From: an uncultured Clostridia bacterium
GTDB taxonomy: Bacteria > Bacillota > Clostridia > TANB77 > CAG-508
Length of the DNA stretch: 63,249 nucleotides
Direction: 5' to 3'
NCBI GenBank assembly: GCA_948739805.1
Contig: CAPYID010000008.1
Location: forward strand, 1 to 63,249
The notes under the pieces are model-generated. The model was not told the DNA's origin and ran no database searches. It saw only the letters and a list, made by a program, of their open reading frames with translations. This document shows, piece after piece, positions 1 through 9,017 of this stretch. Made by a program: the position numbers and the translations under genes. The number at the start of each line of letters is the position of its first letter. Position 1 is the stretch's first letter.

Positions 1-3000
1 TTGTTACACCTTGTGATGCTGCTGCACTTCCTGTTTGTGTTGTATTAATTCCTAGGTGTCCATAGTAGTTATATCCTACTGTCCATACTGTTCCATCTCC
101 TCTAAGCATTGTTGTATAATACATTCCTCCTGATAGACTAACAATATTATATACCTCTTCTGTTTTTGTTAGTATTAAACTATTTGCGTTTGTAGCATTT
201 CCTAGTTCTCCATGTGCATTATATCCTGTTGAATATACTTTTCCATCTTTTGCTAATACTGCACTATGATATCCTCCTGCTGCTATGTCTATAATGTCTT
301 TTACTGCTTCTGTTCCTTCTGGGTTTAGCATTTCTACTGCATATATAGAATTAACATTTGTGTTTATTCCTAATTGTCCAGAAGTATTTAGTCCCCAACT
401 ATATACTTTTCCGTCTGCTGTTAATGCTATTGCATGTTGATAACCAGCTGATATTTTTACTATGTTTGTTAGAGGTGACCCATCTGCTAGTTTTACTTCT
501 GTTAATGTATTTATGGTTGCGTCTGTTTTTCCTACTCCACATGCTCCACCTGCATTTGCTCCTGTAGCCCATACGCTACCATCTGCTTTTAATACAATTG
601 TAAAGTTAAATCCTTGTTCTACTTGTGGTATTGTTATTGTTTTGTCTGTATTTCTTGTTACATATATTGTAGTTTGTGCTTTGTATCCATGTAAGTCTTC
701 TGTTACTATAATTGTAGTTTCTCCTTCTCCTTTTGCTGTTACATTTCCGTTTTCGTCTACTACTGCAATATCTTCATTTGTACTTTTCCATGTTAAATTT
801 CCATATTCTGGTGCTTTTACTAATACATTTAAGTTTTCTACTGTTTGTACTTCTAATTTTTTAGTGTCTCCTATTTTTATATATGAGTTTTTATCTGTTA
901 TTTCTAAATAACTTGCTGAAACATTTGCAACATAAGTTCTATACTTGTCTAATCCACTATTTAATACTTGTCCATTACTTATTCTACCATTTGCTAATAT
1001 GCTTCCATCTTCTCTTATCATGTAATTAGTGTAACCATATGCTGAATTGTCCATTAATTTTATTATTTTATCATTGAATTCTTCACCATATATTCTTAAT
1101 GGCTTTGTAGGTGTTGCCTTAATTACAGTTGTATTGTCTCCTACTGCTCCTTCTCCATTATATCCCCATGCATATACTTCTCCATTTGAGTCAATAGCAT
1201 AACCATTATATGTGTTTGCACTAATGTCTACTATATCTTCTAATAATATTTTTGTTGCTACTAGTTTTCTACCATCTGCAGTTGTATATGTTCCATTATA
1301 TGTACCATATCCTAATTCTCCATGAACATTATAACCCCATGCAAAGGCATTTCCATCTTCTGTTAATACATAAGTGTGGTAAAATCCTGTTACTAATTTT
1401 TTTACACCTGTTACAAATTCTTCATTATTAAGTCTTGCTTGTACTGGTAAGCTTCTATTTGAAGCTGTTGCATCTCCCATTTGTCCATATAATCCATGTC
1501 CCCAAGACCAAACTGTTCCATCTTCTTTTAGTGCTGAGATAAATTCTCCTCCTGAACTTATTTGTTTTACTCCTGTTAGATATTCTGAACCTGTAGAGTC
1601 TAAAACTTGTACTGCATAACTAGAGTTTACTGTTGTATTATTTCCTAATTGTCCATAGTTATTTGCTCCCCATGTCCATACAGTTCCATCTGCTTTTAAT
1701 GCTACTGCTTGTCTATAACCTGCTGAAATATCTACTACACCTGTTAATATGTTTCCATTATAGTCTTTTACATATATAGGTGCTTCTGCTTTATCACTTG
1801 CAGTTCCTAGTTGTCCATAATCATTTAATCCCCATGCTACTACTTGTCCATTTTTCTTTAAGGCTATTGTAAAACTTCCCCCTGCTGCTATATCTACTAT
1901 ATCTTCTAAATATCCAGTTCCTCCTACTCCTATTACTTGTTTTGCTTCTGTTGCTTCCTTTCCTCCTATTGTACCTTTTCCTAATTCACCATTGGTATTA
2001 TCTCCCCATGTCCATACTGTTCCATCATTTTTTAATAATACTGTATGTGTTGGTCCTGATACAATTTTATATATGTCTTTTTCTCTTTCTCCTACTACAA
2101 CTTGTGCTGTAGTTTCTAATTCAGTTGTTTTATCTGTTATTTTTATTCCTGTTGTTCCTTCTTTTATTCCTGTTATTGTTCCATCTTCTGATACTTGTGC
2201 TATTTCTTCGTTTAAACTTGTGTATGTTAAATCTCCAAGACTTAATTTACTATTTATATTCAAATTAAATCCTGTGTTTCCTTTTACATTAATTTTTTCT
2301 GTTTGATTTATACCTACTTCATATAAATCTCCTGTGTCTAAATGTGCACTTACTATTTTTGTAACTTTATTTGTATTTACCCATGTAAAGTCTCCATGTT
2401 GTCCAGATGTTCCAAGCCCTGTTACACCTACTGTTCCATTAGTAAAAGCGAATCCAAAGCTTGCTCCTTGTGATTTATTAATAGTTGCTATTTTTTCAAG
2501 TGGCTCTCCATTTCCACCTACTGCTTCTGTAAATACGTTTACTGTTCCATTTGTTCCTATAGATAGTTCTCCTGTTGTATTTAAACCTGTGGCATAGACT
2601 TTTCCTTCACTTGTTAATACATAAGTAGAGTATGGGCCTGTTGCGATGTCACAGATATTTTCCATTATGCCTTCATTTCCTACTCCTGTTACTTTTATTG
2701 GAATTAATTGATTTTCTGTGCTATTTATACCTTGTTGACCATAGTTGTTATATCCCCATATCCAAGCCCCTTTATCTTCACTTAATGCTATTGTATGATG
2801 TTGTCCACTTGCTATTCTAACTATTCCTGTTAACATTCCATTTGCATCGTTATTTACTGCTGGTACTAGTTCAGTTCTAGGGTAAATTGTTGTTGTGTCT
2901 CCTAATTGTCCTACATTGTTTTGTCCTGCTCCCCAAACTGTTCCATCTCCTTTTAGAACTATAACATTATTTATTCCAGATTGAACTTGAATTACATTAC

Positions 3001-5356
3001 TTGCTCCATGTACTAATACTGGTAATTTTTGAGCTGTTGCATTATTAATTCCTAAACCATTATAGGTAGCGTCTCCCCATGCGTATACTTTTCCTTCTTT
3101 TGTAAGTGCTGTTACATTATCTGCTCCTGCGTCAATGTCTATTATGTTTTCTAAATATCCATCTCCTGTTTCATTTTTTACCTCTGTTGCATAGCTAGCA
3201 GTTGCAGTTCCTCCATTTCCAAGTTGTCCTGATGAATTTAGTCCCCATGCATATACTTTGCCATCTGTTTTTAGCGCTACTACAAAGTATTCCCCAACAG
3301 CAATTTTTTTGACATCTGTTAAATATTCATTTGTGTTTATTTTTACTTGCATTGGTGTATTTATTGCAACATTTGAGCCATTTCCAAGTGCTCCATTTGT
3401 AATTGCTCCTGATGTCCATACTGTTCCATCTTCTTTTAGGTATGCTGTAAATGTTGTTCCACTTACTACCATTGGAAGTGCTTTAGCGTTTTTTGATACT
3501 ACATTTATTATAGCTTCTGCTTTATATCCATTTGTTTTGTCTTCTACTATTATTGTTACTTGTCCTCTTGTTTTTGTAGTTACTTTTCCTGTATTATCTA
3601 CTGTTGCTATATTTTCGTCAGAAGATTTGTATGTAAGGTTTCCTACTTGTAGTATATTATCTAGATTAAGTCCATTGTGATATTCTATATCTAAATTAAA
3701 TGTTGTTCCTACTTCTACATAGTCTTGGTTATTATTTATTTTTAAATAGGTTTCATCCAATTTAATTGCAAAGAATGTATTTGCTGTACGATTAGATATT
3801 AATTCATATGATGTTGCGATTCCATTTCCATATATATTTCCATTTCTGTCTATCATATAATTTGTATGTGTGTATTGTCCATCTGATAATGATTTTATAT
3901 CTTCTATTTCTCCTATTGCATCTGTTTTTACTGGTGTTGCATATCCTTTGTTTGTTATTGTATAGTCTCCTATTTGTCCTGATGTGTTTAATCCCCATCC
4001 ATAAACTTTTCCATCTTTTGTTCTTGCATAACTTGTTTGATAAATTGCAGAAATTTCTTCTATTCCTGTAAGTGGTGTTTCTGCATCTATTTTTACTTGA
4101 ACTGGTCTATTTTGATTACCATTAGCACCATTTCCTAATTGATATTCAGTATCTCTTCCCCATGCATATACTGTTCCTTCTTCTGTTAGTGCAAGTGTGT
4201 GTATTCCTCCAGCGTCTATTTGTTTTATGTTTGTTAAATATCCTTCTCCATTTAATCCTACTACTTGTGTTGGAATGTATACATTTCCTGAAGCAGCATT
4301 TCCAATTTGTCCTGTTGTTCCTAATCCCCATGCATATACTGTTCCTTCATTTGTTAGAGCTACTGAGAAACAATCTCCTCCTGATATTTGTTTTATATTG
4401 TCTAAATCTTCTAAATGAGTTGTTGTTGTTTCTGTACCATCTTCATTTGTTATTGTTTCTGATACTTGTTTTTGTACTTTTACTGCATAAACTCTTTTTC
4501 CGTTTGCATTATTAGCAGTAGTGTCTCCAACGTTTATTCCTAATTGTCCATAGTTATTTCTTCCCCATGACCATACTGTTCCATCAGATGCTAATGCTAA
4601 TGCATGTGTTGCTCCTGCTGATATTTGAATTATATTATCTAAATTTACTAATTTTGTTGATTTTTTTCCGTTCTCATCTATTACTTCTACTTGTTTTTGT
4701 ACATATACTGGTGTTCCAGAATTGGCAGTACTATTGTTTCCAAGTTCTCCTTCTCCATTATATCCCCAGTTTAGAACTTTTCCACCAGATGTTAGGGCAT
4801 ATGTTGTATATGCTCCTACTGAAATTTGTTTTATATTCTCTAGGTATCCATTTCCTTCTATTCCTAATACTCTATTTGGTTCACTTGTATTTGTGTTTTC
4901 TATTTTTCCATTTCCTAATTGTCCATAGGTATTATTTCCCCATGTCCATACAGAACCATCTGCTTTTAATGCTGCTCCAAATGCATATCCTGATGCTATC
5001 TCTGCATCTGTATTCCTTATATTTTTTAGTTCATTGTTCCTTAATTCACTGTTTTTTGCTTCTTGTTTTGCACTATCATCTACTATCTCTTCACCGTTTG
5101 TTGTTTCTGATGTTTTCTTATTTTCTATTTCTCCTGATGTTTTACTTTCTTCTGCTGATAAGCCTGTTTTTTCTATGTCTTCTTTTATATTATTTATTGG
5201 TATAGAAAGTCCTGCTAATTTGCACCCTGCAACTAGCAATAATACCATTGATATACTAAACATACTTATTTGTAGTTTTTTCTTTAATTGTTTCATGTAC
5301 TTTTTACTATGCTTTTTTCTTGCATTTTTGTTTTCTAAATTTATGCTTTTGTTCAT
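1..5356 (-). CDS. Giant RCC1-repeat/Big2 surface protein, C-terminus beyond window edge
   Basis: About 1785 codons are open from the ATG to the window edge, so the C-terminus is not visible. The start has a clear GGAGG 8 bases upstream, identical in context to the start of the paralogue near 31332. A long basic N-region and a hydrophobic segment (about residues 31-46) end in LLLVAGC, which fits a lipobox at Cys45, although the N-region is long for a lipoprotein. From about residue 125 the protein is a series of some 25 RCC1-type repeats with the signature xWGxNxxGQLG every 50-60 residues. They fall in four blocks separated by Big2-like Ig domains at about 543-620, 1012-1088 and 1487-1572 (motif IATVDxxGxV). 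RCC1 repeats normally build seven-bladed propellers. The ligand here is unknown. It is probably an exported, cell-surface protein; no glycine-rich module is seen in the visible part. Confidence 0.85.
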   Translation of the reverse strand, partial: MNKSINLENKNARKKHSKKYMKQLKKKLQISMFSISMVLLLVAGCKLAGLSIPINNIKEDIEKTGLSAEESKTSGEIENKKTSETTNGEEIVDDSAKQEAKNSELRNNELKNIRNTDAEIASGYAFGAALKADGSVWTWGNNTYGQLGNGKIENTNTSEPNRVLGIEGNGYLENIKQISVGAYTTYALTSGGKVLNWGYNGEGELGNNSTANSGTPVYVQKQVEVIDENGKKSTKLVNLDNIIQISAGATHALALASDGTVWSWGRNNYGQLGINVGDTTANNANGKRVYAVKVQKQVSETITNEDGTETTTTHLEDLDNIKQISGGDCFSVALTNEGTVYAWGLGTTGQIGNAASGNVYIPTQVVGLNGEGYLTNIKQIDAGGIHTLALTEEGTVYAWGRDTEYQLGNGANGNQNRPVQVKIDAETPLTGIEEISAIYQTSYARTKDGKVYGWGLNTSGQIGDYTITNKGYATPVKTDAIGEIEDIKSLSDGQYTHTNYMIDRNGNIYGNGIATSYELISNRTANTFFAIKLDETYLKINNNQDYVEVGTTFNLDIEYHNGLNLDNILQVGNLTYKSSDENIATVDNTGKVTTKTRGQVTIIVEDKTNGYKAEAIINVVSKNAKALPMVVSGTTFTAYLKEDGTVWTSGAITNGALGNGSNVAINTPMQVKINTNEYLTDVKKIAVGEYFVVALKTDGKVYAWGLNSSGQLGNGGTATASYATEVKNETGDGYLENIIDIDAGADNVTALTKEGKVYAWGDATYNGLGINNATAQKLPVLVHGASNVIQVQSGINNVIVLKGDGTVWGAGQNNVGQLGDTTTIYPRTELVPAVNNDANGMLTGIVRIASGQHHTIALSEDKGAWIWGYNNYGQQGINSTENQLIPIKVTGVGNEGIMENICDIATGPYSTYVLTSEGKVYATGLNTTGELSIGTNGTVNVFTEAVGGNGEPLEKIATINKSQGASFGFAFTNGTVGVTGLGTSGQHGDFTWVNTNKVTKIVSAHLDTGDLYEVGINQTEKINVKGNTGFNLNINSKLSLGDLTYTSLNEEIAQVSEDGTITGIKEGTTGIKITDKTTELETTAQVVVGEREKDIYKIVSGPTHTVLLKNDGTVWTWGDNTNGELGKGTIGGKEATEAKQVIGVGGTGYLEDIVDIAAGGSFTIALKKNGQVVAWGLNDYGQLGTASDKAEAPIYVKDYNGNILTGVVDISAGYRQAVALKADGTVWTWGANNYGQLGNNTTVNSSYAVQVLDSTGSEYLTGVKQISSGGEFISALKEDGTVWSWGHGLYGQMGDATASNRSLPVQARLNNEEFVTGVKKLVTGFYHTYVLTEDGNAFAWGYNVHGELGYGTYNGTYTTADGRKLVATKILLEDIVDISANTYNGYAIDSNGEVYAWGYNGEGAVGDNTTVIKATPTKPLRIYGEEFNDKIIKLMDNSAYGYTNYMIREDGSILANGRISNGQVLNSGLDKYRTYVANVSASYLEITDKNSYIKIGDTKKLEVQTVENLNVLVKAPEYGNLTWKSTNEDIAVVDENGNVTAKGEGETTIIVTEDLHGYKAQTTIYVTRNTDKTITIPQVEQGFNFTIVLKADGSVWATGANAGGACGVGKTDATINTLTEVKLADGSPLTNIVKISAGYQHAIALTADGKVYSWGLNTSGQLGINTNVNSIYAVEMLNPEGTEAVKDIIDIAAGGYHSAVLAKDGKVYSTGYNAHGELGNATNANSLILTKTEEVYNIVSLSGGMYYTTMLRGDGTVWTVGYNYYGHLGINTTQTGSAAASQGVT

Positions 5357-5477
5357 TGCAATACCTCCGTTTTATATTTGTGTCTCTTTTAGATTGTGCT
5401 GTGTGTGTATATGTTACATCTCCAAGGGTTTCGTGTTCTTGCTTATTTTGTTTGTCTTTTTCTTTCTTTTTGTCCAT
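5307..5477 (-). CDS. Possible 56-codon leader ORF overlapping the RCC1 gene start
   Basis: A lysine-rich ORF begins at an ATG 8 bases after GGGGAG and ends 50 bases inside the downstream RCC1 gene in another frame. The Shine-Dalgarno sequence is good, and the overlap would allow translational coupling. The product is strongly basic (starts MDKKKEKDKQNKQ) and I recognise no family. The gene 2 paralogue has no equivalent full leader ORF, only a shared AATCTAAAAGA stretch before its Shine-Dalgarno. It may be chance in A-rich sequence. Confidence 0.22.
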   Translation of the reverse strand: MDKKKEKDKQNKQEHETLGDVTYTHTAQSKRDTNIKRRYCNEQKHKFRKQKCKKKA

Positions 5478-5628
5478 TATGGTTACTCCCCCTCTTTTCT
5501 ATTTTAATGAATAGTGAATGATTAATAGTGAATAATGAATAATTTTTACATTTTGTCTGAAATCACATTGTATAATTTTGAGAATTTTCTAATTATTTAT
5601 TTAAGCACGTCTACATTTCTCTTTTTTA

Positions 5629-5679
5629 AACCCTCCATCATTTTTCATTTTCCCCTTTATTGAAATGACTGAAGGTTCT
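5629..5679. repeat. Decayed copy of AACCCTC...TGACTGA inverted-repeat element
   Basis: The ends read AACCCTCCATCA and TGACTGAAGGTT, close to the termini of the better-preserved element at 16051-16160. The interior is shortened (TCATTT...AAATGA). It looks like a degraded or internally deleted member of the same dispersed family. Confidence 0.45.
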
Positions 5680-5832
5680 TTCCCCTTATTTTTTATTATA
5701 AAATTTTTTTTTGCTTTTTCAATAGCCCTTTTATTTTCACTATTTTAAGCACCATTTACACTATTACGGAAGGCATGTTTCGACACTTTTTCCCATAATA
5801 TTAAATATTTCTATCTTTTTTGTTACAAATAT

Positions 5833-5870
5833 ATTAAAAAACTCCAGTTTTCTTAGGGAAACTAGAGTTT
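5833..5870 (-). terminator. Rho-independent terminator after the ROK gene
   Basis: On the minus strand AAACTC-T-AGTTT and AAACT-G-GAGTTT pair around CCCTAAGA, followed directly by TTTTTT. It lies downstream of the ROK kinase and upstream of the RCC1 gene. A near-homologous hairpin sits at the same place before the second RCC1 gene (31593-31629). Confidence 0.75.
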
Positions 5871-6039
5871 CATTTATTTCATTTTTATTTTATTTTTTTC
5901 TTTTTACTAAAGTTCTATATAGTCATTTGTATAAACTTATTAATATTTCAATTATATTTTTACATTCTTCATTTTATTTGCTTATTTTTTCAATTTCTTA
6001 CTTGCTTAGACCTGTACATTCTATGATAGTTTCTATTTT

Positions 6040-6937
6040 TTACAATAGTGTTGCTCCTATTATTCCTGAGTCGTTTTGAAATTGTGCTAGTGTGATTTCT
6101 GGCATTTGATTGTTGTATGTTTTTACTTCTTTTAATGCTTTTTTTACTTTTTCTTCTAGTATGTCTGTATGATATGTATAACTTCCTCCTATACATATCG
6201 CTTCTGGTTCAAATATGTTTACTATATTTGCTATTCCCTCTGCTAAATTTTTTGCAAATTCTTCTATTATAGGTTCTACTTCTTTTTGATTCTTTTTTGC
6301 TCTCTCAAATACGATTTCTCCGCTTAGATTTTCTGATATATTTAGTTTTTTTGCTATCTTATCTTTTAACCTTTTCATTGATGCATATACTTCGAAACAT
6401 CCGCTTTCTTCCACATTTGCATTCTATGCCATCTTTTTTTATAGTTATATGCCCTAGTTCCATTCCTTGGTATCTCTTGGGTTGCAACATTTTTCCATTC
6501 ATAAAGACTGCTCCCCCTATTCCTGTTCCTAAACATATGAATACTGCGTCTTTATTCGTTTTTAGTGCTCCATATTTTTTTTCACATAGACCTGCACATT
6601 TTGCATCATTTGATATTTTTATTGGCATTGAAAAGTATTTTTGTAATCTTTCTATAATTGGATAGTTGTATATTCCAACATTGTCTGCTTTTATTACTAT
6701 TCCTTCCTTTGATGTGCCTGGACAGGCTATCCCTATTTGTTCAATTTCTTGTTTTTCTATTTTACATTCTTTTAGTATTTGATTTGTGGTTATGACAATT
6801 GTTTCTTCTATAAATTTGTATATATCTTTTCTATCTTCTTTACTTATGTTTTTTTCTTTTTTGATTACTATTTTTCCTTTACTTTCAACTAGCCCAATGG
6901 CTATATGACTTCCACCTATATCTATTCCTATTTTCAT
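6040..6937 (-). pseudogene. ROK family sugar kinase (glucokinase-like), single-base frameshift
   Basis: ROK proteins phosphorylate sugars such as glucose with ATP; some are repressors, but no DNA-binding domain is present here. The start is the ATG after AAAGGAAAAAAC, giving MKIGIDIGGSHIAIG, the ATP-binding phosphate-1 motif. CLGTGIGGAVFMNGK and GMELGHI follow. The reading frame breaks inside the zinc-binding ROK signature: CKCGR is read in one frame and SGCFEVYAS in the next. Removing one base from the TTT run at 6405-6407 (plus strand) restores CKCGRSGCFE and one continuous protein of about 298 residues ending GIIGATLL. Both halves are otherwise well conserved, so this is either a very recent mutation or a homopolymer sequencing error. 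It is followed by a terminator and probably transcribed alone or with genes to its right. Confidence 0.85.
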
Positions 6938-7042
6938 GTTTTTTCCTTTACTTTTTTTATTCTTTATTATGTAAGTTTTTGAAATAAGCAAATATATGGT
7001 AAATCTACTAAGCTATAACTATGTAATAGAATGTTTTGTTAT

Positions 7043-7579
7043 TTATGCTTCAGGTTCTACTAAACCATAATTTTTAGAATCTTTTAGTTTAAATATTACA
7101 TTTACTTTTCCTGTGTCTATATTTATAAATGTATAAAAATTGTTTCCTGGCTTTTCTTGTAATTTTAGTTTTGCGTCTTCTGGTGCCATTGGTTTTATTT
7201 CATAATATAATGTTTTTAAGATTTCATCTTCTATTGGTTTTACTTCTTCTGCAAATACTGTTTCTTTTACTTTTAGCGAATTATCTCTGTTCATTTTGTC
7301 TTTTTTGGTTTTATATTTTCTGATTTGACCTTCTAATATGTCTATGTTTTTGTCTATTGCTGCATATAGGTCTGCATGTTCTGTTACTGCTCTAAACATG
7401 TCAAATTTTGTGTTTACTTGTAATTCTGCTACTTGTGTGTTTTTTTCTGCTTTTACTGTAACTGTTGCATTTATTTCTTCTCCTTCAAAATATTTCTCAA
7501 TTCTGTCTAGTTTCTTTTCTGCATAGTCTTTAATGGCTTCTGTAATTTTTACTTCTTTTCCTGTTACTTTAATATTCAT
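7043..7579 (-). CDS. hpf: Ribosome hibernation promoting factor, long form
   Basis: At 178 residues it has the size of long HPF, which dimerises 70S ribosomes into inactive 100S particles in slow growth. The N-terminal S30AE/YfiA domain spans about residues 1-95 (MNIKVTGKEVKITEAIKDY). A basic linker (YKTKKDKMNRD) leads to the C-terminal dimerisation domain, about 120-175, with the family ending NYGLVEPEA. I chose the second ATG because GAGAGG is 9 bases upstream of it, while the first ATG abuts that sequence. A strong sigma-A-type promoter lies at 7638-7667, so it is probably monocistronic. Confidence 0.95.
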   Translation of the reverse strand: MNIKVTGKEVKITEAIKDYAEKKLDRIEKYFEGEEINATVTVKAEKNTQVAELQVNTKFDMFRAVTEHADLYAAIDKNIDILEGQIRKYKTKKDKMNRDNSLKVKETVFAEEVKPIEDEILKTLYYEIKPMAPEDAKLKLQEKPGNNFYTFINIDTGKVNVIFKLKDSKNYGLVEPEA

Positions 7580-7637
7580 TTTATTCATTCCTCTCTTTTT
7601 TATTTATTATTTTTTTGTTTTCTTACTTTTCAGTTTT

Positions 7638-7667
7638 ATTATATATATAAAATAATGCTTTTGTCAA
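7638..7667 (-). promoter_or_regulatory. Sigma-A-type promoter for hpf
   Basis: On the minus strand TTGACA (7667-7662) and TATAAT (7643-7638) are separated by 18 bases. It lies about 60 bases before the hpf start. Confidence 0.7.
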
Positions 7668-7715
7668 TGTTTTGATTGAACTTTAAGGACGTCTTGTTAC
7701 AGGATTATGGTTTTA

Positions 7716-8786
7716 TTATATAAATTTGTGTTTGTGAGTTGCAATAGATATTTCAATTAACTTATCTAGTAATTTTTCATAACTTATTCCTGCTTGCTCA
7801 AATAGTTTTGGATACATACTTATTTTAGTAAATCCTGGTAATGTGTTTATTTCGTTTATATATATTTTATTTGTATTGTTTTCTACAAAGAAGTCTATTC
7901 TGGATAACCCTTTCCCATCTATTGCTTTAAATGCTTTTACTGCTGTTTTTCTTATTTCTTCTGATATTTCTTTTGGAATTTCTGCTGGTATTAATGTTTT
8001 TGAGCGTTTGTCTTTGTATTTCGCATTGAAACTATAAAATTCTTCTTCTGGTATTATTTCTCCTATACATGAGGCAAGTATTTCCTCATTTCCTAGTACT
8101 GCACATTCTACTTCTTTCCCTTTTATTTCTTCTTCTAATATTATTTTGGCGTCAAATTGACTTGCATATTCTATATACTTCTTTAATTCATTATTGTTTT
8201 TTGCTTTGTTTATTCCTACTGATGAGCCTGAGTTTGATGGCTTTACATATATTGGATATTTTATATTTTTTTCTACCTTTTTGCATATTTCGTCTAGTTC
8301 TATTTTTTCTTCGTTAAATTCTTTGTCTATGTATTTATATCCTTCTTTTGTTTTTCTTATGTATTCATATTTTGTTTGATTTATTTTGGCTTTTTCAAAT
8401 ATTGCTTTTGTGTATATTTTATCCATTCCTATACTTGATGCTAATATTCCACATCCAACATATGGCTTTTGTATGATTGTAAATAGCCCTTGGATTGATC
8501 CGTCTTCTCCTCCTATTCCATGTAATACTGGAAATATTACATCATTTTTTTGTATTGCTTCTATTATGTTTTCTATTTTTTCTAGTTCTTTTGGCTTTTC
8601 CCCAAATTCTAGATTTTCTATTTTGCTTATGTATTTTGCGTATTTATACCATTGCCCTTTTTGGTCTATGTATATTGGTTGTATTTCGTATTTTTCTTTG
8701 TTTAAATTTTTTATTACTGATATCCCTGATGCTACTGATACATCATGCTCTGTTGATATTCCTCCAAATATAACACATATCTTCAT
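7716..8786 (-). CDS. ddl: D-alanine--D-alanine ligase
   Basis: It joins two D-alanines with ATP in the cytoplasm to make the dipeptide end of the peptidoglycan precursor. At 356 residues it is the usual length. The N-terminal domain opens MKICVIFGGISTEHDVS, and the loop GIGGEDGSIQG is the family's substrate motif. The ATP-grasp part contains KPSNSGSSVGINKAK, and the C-terminal Mg2+/D-Ala site reads INEINTLPGFTKISMYP. The start is supported by GGAAAG upstream. It stands between walK and hpf with repeat sequence on its upstream side. Confidence 0.96.
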   Translation of the reverse strand: MKICVIFGGISTEHDVSVASGISVIKNLNKEKYEIQPIYIDQKGQWYKYAKYISKIENLEFGEKPKELEKIENIIEAIQKNDVIFPVLHGIGGEDGSIQGLFTIIQKPYVGCGILASSIGMDKIYTKAIFEKAKINQTKYEYIRKTKEGYKYIDKEFNEEKIELDEICKKVEKNIKYPIYVKPSNSGSSVGINKAKNNNELKKYIEYASQFDAKIILEEEIKGKEVECAVLGNEEILASCIGEIIPEEEFYSFNAKYKDKRSKTLIPAEIPKEISEEIRKTAVKAFKAIDGKGLSRIDFFVENNTNKIYINEINTLPGFTKISMYPKLFEQAGISYEKLLDKLIEISIATHKHKFI

Positions 8787-8878
8787 TGCCTTTTTCTTTC
8801 CTTTCCTTAAATTATATTTTGATATGTTATTATATGCTTGGAGTGTTGAGTTTGTTCTTTTAATTTATTTGGTCATTC

Positions 8879-8940
8879 GTGCAACTACGTTGCACTTGCA
8901 CTCCGAGTAAAATTTGCTTCGCAAATTTTTCACGCAGTGC
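8879..8940. repeat. Composite hairpin repeat between walK and ddl
   Basis: Three nested palindromes are visible: GTGCAAC-TAC-GTTGCAC (8879-8895), AAAATTTGC-TTC-GCAAATTTT (8909-8929), and outer GCACT/AGTGC arms around the second. The AAATTYGC-type hairpin recurs at 25121-25141 (inside the giant RCC1 gene) and 38879-38899 with different but still paired bases. Confidence 0.6.
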
Positions 8941-8941
8941 C

Positions 8942-9017
8942 ATCCCAATAAAGAAATAGTAAAAAAGAGAAAGAAAACAAGTTTTCTTTCTCTTTTTTAC
9001 TATTTCTTTATTGGGAT
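8942..9017 (-). terminator. Terminator within a 37-bp-arm perfect palindrome at walK's 3' end
   Basis: Bases 8942-8978 and 8981-9017 are perfect reverse complements around a two-base centre. The inner part, AAAGAGAAAGAAAAC paired to GTTTTCTTTCTCTTTTTT, is a standard terminator. The arms continue through walK's TAG stop into its last codons. Confidence 0.8.

Larger units (their letters stand above)
5357..6039. other. Intergenic region upstream of the left RCC1 gene
   Basis: I see no protein gene here apart from the possible leader ORF. The stretch holds an AT-rich repeat of the GAATAAT type (about 5505-5550), a decayed inverted-repeat element (5629-5679), and a terminator hairpin (5833-5870) for the ROK gene. 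About 35 bases next to the hairpin are similar to the region upstream of the second RCC1 gene. I could not settle on a promoter for the RCC1 gene. Confidence 0.6.

Noticed and set aside
5990..6196. 68-codon Arg/Lys/Ser-rich minus-strand ORF
   Set aside because: It overlaps the C-terminal part of the ROK gene in another frame and has no ribosome site.
7716..8786. Vancomycin-resistance D-Ala-D-Lac ligase
   Set aside because: No vanH or vanX neighbour is present and the omega-loop region looks like ordinary Ddl, so the housekeeping function is the better call.
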